From NCBI GenBank assembly GCA_036499025.1, contig DASYEM010000079.1, positions 1 to 64,000 of the forward strand: a DNA stretch of 64,000 bases, given 5' to 3'. The DNA is from Parvibaculum sp036499025 (lineage in GTDB: Bacteria; Pseudomonadota; Alphaproteobacteria; Parvibaculales; Parvibaculaceae). The translations under genes and the position numbers were made by a program. A model generated the notes under the pieces. That model had not been told where the DNA came from. It worked only from the letters and a program-made list of their open reading frames with translations, and made no database searches. Positions 18,501 through 26,148 of the stretch are shown piece by piece (the stretch's first letter is position 1; every line of letters starts with the position of its first letter).

Positions 18501-19949
18501 TCAGATCGATCCACGAAAATCCGGAAAGGCGTCGCCTGCATAAAGCGGCGGCGCGACGCGCTCATAGGCGGAAGCCAGAGCGAAAGCCGTCGTGTCGTCA
18601 TAGCGGCTTGCGATGATCTGGATCGAAGTCGGAATGTTGCTGGCCGCGCGGCCCGTCTGCGCAACGATGATCGGATGCAGATAGAGCAGGTTGAAAGGAT
18701 GCGTCAACCACCAGCCCATCATCGCATCGACTTCGACATTGTTGATGATGATTTTGTCTCTCAGCGGCTCATTGACGGCGGACACGGACGGCAGACCCGT
18801 TGTCGGGCAGATGATCGCGTCGAAGCCGGCGCTGTAGATCGCGTCGATGTCGCTGGCCATTTCCGCAAGCAGGACAGCGGCCGCTTCCATCGCGCCCTCA
18901 GGTTGTTTCCGCGCCTTGGCGATCATCGCATGCGTATGTTCGGAAAGATCGCCCGGTGTTTGTATCTGCGCCTCGGCGGCTTCGAGGAAGTTGCGCCAGA
19001 ATCCGGTCAGCATGGTGCCATGCGTGGCGGCGAGCACTTTTTCTTCCGTCCAGTTCAGCGATACCTGCTCGACCGTCGCGCCAAGGCTTTCGAAATGTTT
19101 CAGCGCGCGTTCGGTGTTGGCGCGCACTTCAGGATCGATCTGGGCAAAGCCGAGGTCGGGACTATAGGCGATGCGCATGCCGGCGACGGACGGCAGTTGC
19201 GCGGGCAGGGTTTCCTTGCGCAAGCCCGTATGGTCATAGGACGCGGGGCCGTTCGAGATGTCGTACATCAAGGCGAGATCGCCGACGCTGCGCGCCATCG
19301 GGCCATAGACCGATTGCGGCACCACGCCCCACGGCACGACTGTCGGAAAGCGGCCGAAGGGCGCCTTGAAGCCGTAGATGCCGTTGACGCTGGCGGGCAA
19401 ACGGATCGAGCCGCCGGAATCGCTGCCGGTCGCCAGCGTCGTGGTGCCGGCGGCGAGAGATGCACCCGCGCCGCCCGACGATCCGGCGGGCGTATATTCG
19501 ATATTCCAGGGATTGCGCGTGACGCCGAACAGGGCCGACTTGGTGATGCCGCTCATGCAGAATTCCGGCACCGTCGTTTTAGCGTGAATGATCGCGCCCG
19601 CATCGACCAGACGCTGGACCATCGGATGCGAGGTCGGCGCGACATAGTCGAGGAAGAGTTTCGAGCCCGACGTCGTCACCTTGCCGGCAACATCGGTATC
19701 GTCCTTGACGGCAAGCGTCACGCCCTCGAGCGCACGTGCCTCGCCGCGTTTGTAGCGCGCTTCGGCCTCTTTCGCCGCGTCGCGCGCTTCATCGTAAAAG
19801 CGCCAGGCAAAAGCGTTGATCTTGGGTTCGACCTTTTCGGCTTGCGCGATCTGCGCCTCCAGCACGTCAACAGGCGAAAGCTCGCGCGCGTTGAAGAGTT
19901 TCACTTGCGCCGTGGCGGTCAGATAGGCGAGGTCGCGTTTACCGGTCAT
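18501..19949 (-). CDS. amidase (amidase-signature family)
   Basis: Hydrolyses an amide to an acid and ammonia or an amine. 482 residues. The Ser-cisSer-Lys triad reads as Lys82 (LAVKDDTDV), Ser157 (PAGSSGG) and Ser181 (GSDSGGSIR), with the usual 24-residue gap between the serines. No signal peptide. It lies 28 nt after the aldehyde dehydrogenase gene on the same strand and is probably co-transcribed with it from the operator-bearing region at 21400-21546. Confidence 0.9.
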   Translation of the reverse strand: MTGKRDLAYLTATAQVKLFNARELSPVDVLEAQIAQAEKVEPKINAFAWRFYDEARDAAKEAEARYKRGEARALEGVTLAVKDDTDVAGKVTTSGSKLFLDYVAPTSHPMVQRLVDAGAIIHAKTTVPEFCMSGITKSALFGVTRNPWNIEYTPAGSSGGAGASLAAGTTTLATGSDSGGSIRLPASVNGIYGFKAPFGRFPTVVPWGVVPQSVYGPMARSVGDLALMYDISNGPASYDHTGLRKETLPAQLPSVAGMRIAYSPDLGFAQIDPEVRANTERALKHFESLGATVEQVSLNWTEEKVLAATHGTMLTGFWRNFLEAAEAQIQTPGDLSEHTHAMIAKARKQPEGAMEAAAVLLAEMASDIDAIYSAGFDAIICPTTGLPSVSAVNEPLRDKIIINNVEVDAMMGWWLTHPFNLLYLHPIIVAQTGRAASNIPTSIQIIASRYDDTTAFALASAYERVAPPLYAGDAFPDFRGSI

Positions 19950-19977
19950 GGCTATATCCTTTTACACAGTGCCCGCT

Positions 19978-21399
19978 TCACGGCAGCAGGATGGCTTTGA
20001 TTTCAGTGAATTCCTCGATGCCGAAGCGTCCGCCCTCGCGGCCATTGCCGGATTGACGATAGCCGCCGAACGGCGTTTGCGCATCGAGCATCGCGCCGTT
20101 GATATGAACCATGCCCGCCTGCAACCGGCGGCCGACGGCGAAGGCGCGTCCGGCATCGGCCGAAGTGACGTAGGCCGAGAGGCCGTAGCGCGTGCCATTG
20201 GCGATGGCGATGGCGTCTTCCTCGTCTCGATAGGGCATGATGGCGAGCACGGGCCCGAAGATTTCTTCCTGCGCGATCGTCATGCCGGGCGTGACGTTGC
20301 CGAAGACGGTCGGGCTGACGAAATAGCCATCGGTATTTGCAAACCGCTCGCTGCCGCCTGCGGCAAGCGTGGCGCCCTCGGCGCGGCCCGTTTCGATGAG
20401 CCCGCGTACTTTTTCACAATGCAGCTTCGAGACGAGCGGCCCCATCTCGGTTTCGGGCTCGCGCGGATCGCCGATGAGGATCGAGCGGGCGGCGGCTGCG
20501 GCCATGTCGAGGACTTCGTCGTGGCGTGCCGCCGGCACCAGAAGGCGCGTCGGGGCGTTGCAGGATTGTCCGCTATTGTCCATGCAGGCGAGGACGGCTT
20601 GCGGCACCGCAGCCGCGAAATCGGCGTCGTCGAGCAGGATATTGGCGGATTTGCCGCCCAGTTCCTGTGCGACGCGTTTGATGCCCGGCGCGGCGTTGAT
20701 GGCGACCTTGACGCCCGCCACGGTCGAGCCTGTGAACGAGACCATATCGACATCGGGATGCGAAGACATGGCCGTGCCGACCGTCGGCCCGTCGCCATGC
20801 ACCATGTTGAAAACGCCTGCGGGCACACCGGCCTCGTGCAGCACTTCGGCGAAGAGCTGGGCTGAAAGCGGCGTCAGCTCGCTCGGCTTCAAGACCATGG
20901 TGCAGCCTGCGGCCAGAGCAGGCGCAACCTTGCAGGCGATCTGGTTGATCGGCCAGTTCCAGGGCGTAATCAGGGCGCAGACGCCGATGGGTTCGCGATA
21001 GAGGATGGTCTTCTCGCCCAGAGGTTCGGAAAAAGCGAGGTTGGTCAGTGCCGCAATGGTCGCGCGCAGATGGTCCGTGCCGCAAGCGGCCTGGGCATTG
21101 CGCGACATGGTCACGGGCGCGCCCATTTCCTCGGTGATGGCGGCGACGAAGCGCTCATAATGCCGCTCGTAGGCCTTGAGGATATAGCCGAGCAGCGCCA
21201 GCCTTTCGGTCACGCTGGTCTTTGAGAAAGCCGGGAAGGCGCGGCGGGCGGCGGCGACGGCCAGATCGACATCGCCGCTCGTCCCCATCGCGACCTCGCC
21301 ATAGGGCAGATCGCTCGCCGGATTGAAGAGCGTGCGCGTTGGGCGCGCGGAGGCATCGACCCAGCGGCCATCGATATAGAAAACGCGCATATCCGTCAT
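19978..21399 (-). CDS. NAD(P)-dependent aldehyde dehydrogenase
   Basis: Oxidises an aldehyde to its acid. 473 residues. The frame stays open far upstream, but the homologous N-terminus MTDMRVFYIDG begins at 21399 with AAGG upstream, and the extension would run into the divergent lldD-like gene. Motifs: PWNWPINQIACK (cofactor and catalytic Asn), VAQELGGKSANI (Glu), NSGQSCNAPTR (catalytic Cys), EEIFGPVLAI. It is a close paralogue of the protein at 39627-41054. In this cluster it could oxidise the aldehyde made by the aminotransferase. Confidence 0.9.
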   Translation of the reverse strand: MTDMRVFYIDGRWVDASARPTRTLFNPASDLPYGEVAMGTSGDVDLAVAAARRAFPAFSKTSVTERLALLGYILKAYERHYERFVAAITEEMGAPVTMSRNAQAACGTDHLRATIAALTNLAFSEPLGEKTILYREPIGVCALITPWNWPINQIACKVAPALAAGCTMVLKPSELTPLSAQLFAEVLHEAGVPAGVFNMVHGDGPTVGTAMSSHPDVDMVSFTGSTVAGVKVAINAAPGIKRVAQELGGKSANILLDDADFAAAVPQAVLACMDNSGQSCNAPTRLLVPAARHDEVLDMAAAAARSILIGDPREPETEMGPLVSKLHCEKVRGLIETGRAEGATLAAGGSERFANTDGYFVSPTVFGNVTPGMTIAQEEIFGPVLAIMPYRDEEDAIAIANGTRYGLSAYVTSADAGRAFAVGRRLQAGMVHINGAMLDAQTPFGGYRQSGNGREGGRFGIEEFTEIKAILLP

Positions 21400-21463
21400 G
21401 GGCCTTGCCAATGCTCGCCAAAATGATCCCGGCGAGCCTGTCCGGCTTTGCCGCGGCATGAAA

Positions 21464-21479
21464 TAGCCTAACGAGGCTA
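21464..21479. promoter_or_regulatory. 6-4-6 inverted repeat, candidate LuxR operator copy 4
   Basis: TAGCCT-AACG-AGGCTA, a perfect inverted repeat with the same CCT-N4-AGG core but different outer bases. It is almost centred between the divergent aldehyde dehydrogenase (64 nt away) and hydroxy-acid dehydrogenase (67 nt away) starts, so one site could serve both. Confidence 0.5.
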
Positions 21480-21546
21480 GCGCTCGAAAGAACGGCGGGT
21501 TTTGCCTATAGTCCTCGCGACGGATTTCATAACGGGGGAAGCGCGC

Positions 21547-22698
21547 GTGACAAAACCGGCATCGGTATCCGATTGGCGAGAGCGGGCGCAGAAACGCCTG
21601 CCGCGCATGATGTTCGAATATATCGACGGTGGCTCCTATGCCGAGACGACGCTGAAACGGAACGTCGAGGCCATTGAGCGCATCGCGTTGCGCCAGCGCG
21701 TTCTGACCGATGTTTCCAAGCTGCAGCTCTCGACCGAACTCTTCGGGCAGAAGCTTGCCATGCCCCTGCTGCTCGCGCCGGTCGGCATGGCCGGGCTCTA
21801 TGCGCGGCGCGGCGAAGTGCAGGCGGCGCGGGCAGCGCAGAGCGCGGGGCTTCCGTTTTGCCTCTCGACCGTCAGCATCTGCTCCATTGAAGAAGTGCGC
21901 GCCGCGACCTCGGACCCGCTCTGGTTTCAGCTCTACATGATCAAGGACCGGGGCTATATGTCGGTGCTGCTCGAGCGCGCCAAGGCGGCGGGGACCAAGG
22001 TTCTCGTCTTCACCGTCGATCTGCCGATACCGGGCGCGCGGTACCGCGATATTCGCTCGGGGCTTTCGGGTGCGCTGACGCCACTCGACAAACTGAAACG
22101 CGGATTGAACGGTCTCGCCCATCCGCACTGGATGTGGAACGTCTTTCTCAATGGCCGCCCGCAGAGCTTCGGCAATCTCGTCGAAGCGATGCCCAACGCT
22201 AAAGGCACGGATGATTTCTCGCGCTGGATCGGCAAGAATTTCGATGCGAGCGTCAATTGGGCCGATTTCGACTGGGTGCGTGAACGCTGGGACGGCCCCA
22301 TCGTCATCAAGGGCATTCTCGATGCCGAGGATGCGAAGCGCGCGGCGGACGTTGGCGCGGAGGGCATTGTCGTCTCGAACCATGGCGGGCGGCAGCTCGA
22401 CGGCGTGCCTGCCGCGATCGAGGCGCTGCCGGCGATTTCACGCGCGGTCGGCGACCGCATGACGGTGCTGATGGATGGCGGCGTGCGCTCAGGGCTCGAC
22501 GTGTTGAAGGCGCTGGCGCTCGGGGCCAAAGGCGTGCTGATCGGTCGCGCCTGGGCCTATGCGTTGGGCGGCGGCGGGGAAGCGGGCGTTCAGGCCATGT
22601 TGACGACAATGAAGCACGAACTTGAAGTTGCCATGGCTCTCACCGGCTGCACGGATGTCCGCGCAGCCGGCGATCATTTGCTGGTCCGCGATCTTTGA
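21547..22698 (+). CDS. lldD: FMN-dependent L-2-hydroxy-acid dehydrogenase (L-lactate dehydrogenase/glycolate oxidase family)
   Basis: Oxidises an L-2-hydroxy acid to a 2-keto acid, passing electrons from FMN to the respiratory chain or O2. 383 residues from GTG 21547, with GGGGGAA 6-7 nt upstream; a TTG at 21502 is in frame but lacks support. Motifs: FEYIDGGS near the N-terminus, LLLAPVGMAGLY (FMN), SNHGGRQLDG with the catalytic His and Arg, and DGGVRSGLDVLKALALGAKGVLIGR (phosphate site). Lactate is only one of several possible substrates. Divergent from the aldehyde dehydrogenase, sharing its operator region. Confidence 0.85.
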   Translation: MTKPASVSDWRERAQKRLPRMMFEYIDGGSYAETTLKRNVEAIERIALRQRVLTDVSKLQLSTELFGQKLAMPLLLAPVGMAGLYARRGEVQAARAAQSAGLPFCLSTVSICSIEEVRAATSDPLWFQLYMIKDRGYMSVLLERAKAAGTKVLVFTVDLPIPGARYRDIRSGLSGALTPLDKLKRGLNGLAHPHWMWNVFLNGRPQSFGNLVEAMPNAKGTDDFSRWIGKNFDASVNWADFDWVRERWDGPIVIKGILDAEDAKRAADVGAEGIVVSNHGGRQLDGVPAAIEALPAISRAVGDRMTVLMDGGVRSGLDVLKALALGAKGVLIGRAWAYALGGGGEAGVQAMLTTMKHELEVAMALTGCTDVRAAGDHLLVRDL

Positions 22699-22756
22699 AC
22701 GACATCACGGGCCTTGCACGTTAGGATCGTCGAGCCCCCAACAGGAGAAAGTTTCG

Positions 22757-23035
22757 ATGAGCGACGAGGTAACCCACAATCCGGCGACGCATCGTTTTGA
22801 AATCACGATCGACGGCGTGACGGCTTATTCCGAATATACGCGCAAGCCGGGCGTCGTCACGATCATCCATACGATTGTGCCTGAAGCGCTGGGCGGCAAG
22901 GGCGTCGGCTCGAAGCTCGCGAAGTTCGCGCTCGATACGATCAGGGCCGAGGGATCGAAAGTTATCCCGCAATGCCCGTTCACAGCCGCCTATATCAAGA
23001 AGCATCCCGAATATCAGGATCTCGTCGCCGGTTGA
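22757..23035 (+). CDS. small GNAT-fold N-acetyltransferase-like protein (YjdJ/NATD1 type)
   Basis: A 92-residue single-domain protein. GGKGVGSKL is the acetyl-CoA pyrophosphate loop, and CPFTAAYIKKHPEY is the family's C-terminal motif with a conserved Cys. AGGAGA precedes the ATG. It follows the hydroxy-acid dehydrogenase by 58 nt and may be co-transcribed. The acceptor is unknown. Confidence 0.82.
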   Translation: MSDEVTHNPATHRFEITIDGVTAYSEYTRKPGVVTIIHTIVPEALGGKGVGSKLAKFALDTIRAEGSKVIPQCPFTAAYIKKHPEYQDLVAG

Positions 23036-23067
23036 ATGCGGGGCTTCTCTCTTGAGAAGGAGGGCAG

Positions 23068-23529
23068 ATGCTCAAGGGCATGAGAGTGGCGAATTTCGTG
23101 GTGACGGCTTTCGCCATCACAGCGCCGATGGCACATGTTCTGGAGTTGCCGAACAAGTTCGAACTCGATGGCCCCCTGTGGCTTTCGGTGCAGCAACAGC
23201 TTTATCGCGGTTGGGGCGCCGTCTTCGGGCCCGTTGAGATTCTGGCGTTGCTAACGACGCTTTTGCTCGTCTATCTGCGCCGGAACAATTCTCCGGCCTT
23301 TCGCGCGACGCTTGTCGCCGCGCTTGCCTATGCGGCGATGCTGGCCGTGTTTTTCATTTTCAATGCGCCGGTCAATGCCGCCTTCAACGGTTGGACGGCA
23401 GCGAACATGCCCGCCGACTGGCCGGATTATCGCTCACGCTGGGAGGTTGGCCACGCGCTTGCGGCCACCCTTTCGATCATTGGTTGGCTGGCGCTGGTGC
23501 GCGCCGCCTTCAAGGATATGCGGACGTAA
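23068..23529 (+). CDS. DUF1772 family membrane protein
   Basis: A 153-residue protein with four hydrophobic helices. The pattern NAPVNAAFNGWT, followed by Trp/Tyr and RWEVGHA, is typical of DUF1772, a family that includes anthrone-oxygenase-like proteins. AAGGAGGG precedes the start. It lies 32 nt after the GNAT gene. No function can be assigned. Confidence 0.78.
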   Translation: MLKGMRVANFVVTAFAITAPMAHVLELPNKFELDGPLWLSVQQQLYRGWGAVFGPVEILALLTTLLLVYLRRNNSPAFRATLVAALAYAAMLAVFFIFNAPVNAAFNGWTAANMPADWPDYRSRWEVGHALAATLSIIGWLALVRAAFKDMRT

Positions 23530-23535
23530 GGCCCT

Positions 23536-24084
23536 TCAGGCTTTTCGGCGCGATTCGACCGGCGGCTTTGCCACGGCGTTGCGTACCTGCTCGAGATAAT
23601 TCCCCATGCGGGCAAAACCGTCTTCGGTGAGTTCGATGAAGACGCGGCGTCCGTCATTTTCATCGCGTACGCGCATGGCGAGGCCCTTCGACACCAGATC
23701 TCCGATGCGGCGGAGCGCCGTGGTCGCCGGAACGCGGGCGGCGATGCAGAGGCTTGAGACGGAAATCCGTTTGTTGTTGAGCCGTGCATGCATCAGATCG
23801 AGGAGCATATCCCAGGCCGGATCGGCAAAGAGGCCGCCGGGAAAGTGGTTGGTCCGAGCTGCATAGGTGTCGAGCAGCAGTTTTGCCCAGTGGCGGTTGA
23901 TCGCCGCTTGATCGGGCGCCATTTCGCCGGTTCCCCCCGGCGGCGCCTGAATGGCGGGGCGGGGCCCGCCCTGCCTCGCGCCCCAGGTCGGGCGCTCGCT
24001 GAAGGTTGCGTCATTCCGCTCCGGCACGGGGGCTGGAGTGGAGGTGGGGGCGGCTCTTTCGAGCATTTCGAATCGATTGGTCAT
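23536..24084 (-). CDS. MarR-like winged-helix transcriptional regulator
   Basis: A 182-residue DNA-binding protein. The N-terminal 60 residues are Pro/Ala-rich and probably disordered. The winged helix covers about 85-165 (ISVSSLCIAARVPATTALRRIGDLVSKGLAMRV, then the wing DENDGRRVFIELTEDG). The start is taken as 24084; 24102 is also possible, and neither has a clear ribosome-binding site. A 32-bp dyad lies directly upstream (24091-24122), which could be its own operator. It is divergent from mtnB. Confidence 0.75.
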   Translation of the reverse strand: MTNRFEMLERAAPTSTPAPVPERNDATFSERPTWGARQGGPRPAIQAPPGGTGEMAPDQAAINRHWAKLLLDTYAARTNHFPGGLFADPAWDMLLDLMHARLNNKRISVSSLCIAARVPATTALRRIGDLVSKGLAMRVRDENDGRRVFIELTEDGFARMGNYLEQVRNAVAKPPVESRRKA

Positions 24085-24090
24085 ACAACC

Positions 24091-24122
24091 ATAGTTACAC
24101 ATAGAATTCTTAATGCAACTAT
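24091..24122. promoter_or_regulatory. dyad element upstream of the MarR-like gene
   Basis: ATAGTT (24091-24096) and AACTAT (24117-24122) are placed symmetrically around the palindrome AGAATTCT (24103-24110), all sharing one centre. It is immediately upstream of the regulator start and in the divergent region with mtnB. Candidate autoregulatory operator. Confidence 0.4.
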
Positions 24123-24267
24123 AACGAGATATTTAAAAGCTGAAATACTCGCTCTGCGTGTGTGCGGGCCCTGAGGAATCTTGAAGGGGGTGGGTTCAGA
24201 AAACGATGAATTGATGTTTGGCATGAAGGGCTTAAATAGGGCATTCCGCCTGTTTCCGGGGAAAATG

Positions 24268-24897
24268 ATGGCCGACGGTAACGTTCTCAACTCTCAAACT
24301 TTCGCCGATGCCACGCGCGGCGTCATTGGCATGGCGCATTTCGCCGGCGAGCGTCATTGGGTGCCTGCAACCAGCGGCAATTTTTCCGCGCGCATCGACG
24401 GGCGGCTCGCCGCCGTCACCGCCACGGGGGCCGACAAGGCGCGGCTCACCGAAGGCGAAGTCATCGAGGCGGAGATTTCCGGGCCGAAGCATCCGCGCGC
24501 GTCCGCCGAAGCGCCGCTGCATCTGATGCGCTATGCCGCCGACGCTTCGGTTGGCGCCATAGCCCATATCCACACCTTGCCCGCTACCGTGCTGTCGCGC
24601 CGCCATGAAGCGGCGGGCGTGTTGCGGCTCGAAGGCTGGGAGCTGCTCAAGGCGTTCTCGGGCATCAAGACGCATGAAACGGTGCTTGAGGTGCCCATCG
24701 TTCCCAACGATCAGGACACCGACCGGCTCGGCGCGCTGGTTGAGGAGCGGTTGAGAAAATCAGGTCCCGCCTACGGTTATCTGATCGCCGGTCATGGATT
24801 ATATGTATGGGGTGCGAGCGCGAAGGATGCGATCCGCCACATGGAAGCCTTTGATTTTCTTTTGACGGCCCAGCTTTACGAGGAGGCAGCGCGATGA
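24268..24897 (+). CDS. mtnB: methylthioribulose-1-phosphate dehydratase
   Basis: Third step of methionine salvage: dehydrates 5-methylthioribulose 1-phosphate. 209 residues from ATG 24268 (GGGGA 5 nt upstream), matching family length; the frame is open further upstream but that part is not conserved. Class II aldolase fold: ATSGNFSAR near the N-terminus, the zinc-binding pair HIHT, and the later AGHGLYVWG. It overlaps mtnD by 4 bp, so the genes are translationally coupled. I looked for a SAM riboswitch upstream and saw none. Confidence 0.93.
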   Translation: MADGNVLNSQTFADATRGVIGMAHFAGERHWVPATSGNFSARIDGRLAAVTATGADKARLTEGEVIEAEISGPKHPRASAEAPLHLMRYAADASVGAIAHIHTLPATVLSRRHEAAGVLRLEGWELLKAFSGIKTHETVLEVPIVPNDQDTDRLGALVEERLRKSGPAYGYLIAGHGLYVWGASAKDAIRHMEAFDFLLTAQLYEEAAR

Positions 24898-25439
24898 CGC
24901 AGCTCACCGTTTATCCAGACACCGATCCGGCCGCGACGCTGATCGATACGCGCGACGCCGGCAAGATCGCGGCGACGCTTTCCGAAATCGGCGTCGTCTT
25001 CGAGCGTTGGGAAGCTTCGGTGCAATTGTCCGAAGACGCGGGGCAGGAGGCCGTGCTCGCCGCCTATGATGCACAGGTGAAGAAGCTGATGCGCGAAGGC
25101 GGTTACCAGACCGTCGATGTCGTGCGCGTGAAGCCCGACAATCCCGACCGCGTCGCCATGCGGCAGAAGTTTTTTGCCGAACACACGCATGATGAAGATG
25201 AAGTGCGTTTCTTCGTCGAGGGCGCCGGCGCTTTTTATCTGCGCAAAGACGGACGGGTTTTCCGCGTCGTCTGCGAACGCAACGATCTCCTCAGTGTTCC
25301 AGCCGGGATCACGCATTGGTTCGACACGGGCGCCGCCCCACATTTTTGCGCCATCCGCATCTTCACGTCGAAGGACGGCTGGGTCGGCAACTTCACCGGC
25401 GACGACATTGCGACGCGCTTTCCCGCCTTCGGCGATTGA
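24894..25439 (+). CDS. mtnD: acireductone dioxygenase
   Basis: Cleaves acireductone to formate and the keto precursor of methionine (Fe form) or makes CO (Ni form). 181 residues, cupin fold. Metal ligands are visible as H97-x-H99-x3-E103 (AEHTHDEDEVRFF) and H141 (GITHWFDTG). ATGA overlap with mtnB; mtnC starts 4 nt after its stop. Confidence 0.95.
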   Translation: MTQLTVYPDTDPAATLIDTRDAGKIAATLSEIGVVFERWEASVQLSEDAGQEAVLAAYDAQVKKLMREGGYQTVDVVRVKPDNPDRVAMRQKFFAEHTHDEDEVRFFVEGAGAFYLRKDGRVFRVVCERNDLLSVPAGITHWFDTGAAPHFCAIRIFTSKDGWVGNFTGDDIATRFPAFGD

Positions 25440-25443
25440 GCCT

Positions 25444-26148
25444 ATGTCCGTTCGCGCAATTCTGACCGACATCGAAGGCACGACGACGCCCATCGCCTTT
25501 GTGCATGAGGTGTTGTTTCCCTATGCGCGGGCGCGTCTTGCGGATTTCTGCGCGGCGCACCGAGCGGAGGCGGATGTTGCCGAGGCGTTGAAGGCGGCGC
25601 GCGATCTCGACGGCCATTCCGATTTCGATCTCGATCAGACTGTCGCGCTGCTGCTTCGCTGGATGGATGAAGACCGCAAGGCCGGCCCCCTCAAAACCTT
25701 GCAAGGCCTGATCTGGCGCGAAGGTTATGAGGACGGCGTGCTGAAAGGTCAGGTCTATGACGACGCGGCGGCGCTGCTCGAATGCTGGCATAGCCAGGGC
25801 AAGAAGCTCTTCGTCTATTCGTCGGGCTCGGAAGAAGCGCAGCGGTTGATCTTCGGCTTTTCCGACAAGGGCGACATGACGCCCCTCTTCGGCGGCTTCT
25901 TCGATACGCGCGTCGGCGCGAAGGTCGACGCCTCGTCCTATGCGGCGATCGCCGGGACGATTGGCTTTGCGCCTGCCGACATTCTTTTCCTGTCGGATCT
26001 TGCCGCTGAAATCACGGCGGCCAAATCAGCCGGACTGCAAGTCGCGCGCATCGACCGGGCGCTCGACGCCGATGCGGCGCACGACGAAGGTGGCGTGCTT
26101 GTCGCCGGTTCCTTCGCGCCCGTCGATCTCCGCCTCGTTCAGGCGTAG
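25444..26148 (+). CDS. mtnC: enolase-phosphatase E1
   Basis: Bifunctional HAD-family enzyme of methionine salvage that enolises and dephosphorylates diketo-methylthiopentyl phosphate to acireductone, the substrate of MtnD. 234 residues. HAD motif I is LTDIEGTTTP (nucleophile Asp9, acid Glu11), motif II is VYSSGSEEAQ, and motif IV is ILFLSDLAAEI. No mtnA or mtnK/mtnP is seen here, so the early steps are encoded elsewhere. Its last 10 bp overlap the convergent symporter gene. Confidence 0.94.
   Translation: MSVRAILTDIEGTTTPIAFVHEVLFPYARARLADFCAAHRAEADVAEALKAARDLDGHSDFDLDQTVALLLRWMDEDRKAGPLKTLQGLIWREGYEDGVLKGQVYDDAAALLECWHSQGKKLFVYSSGSEEAQRLIFGFSDKGDMTPLFGGFFDTRVGAKVDASSYAAIAGTIGFAPADILFLSDLAAEITAAKSAGLQVARIDRALDADAAHDEGGVLVAGSFAPVDLRLVQA

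Noticed and set aside
24103..24267. Possible SAM riboswitch upstream of mtnB
   Set aside because: I looked for SAM-II and SAM-I/IV type cores and saw no matching conserved sequence or pairing.
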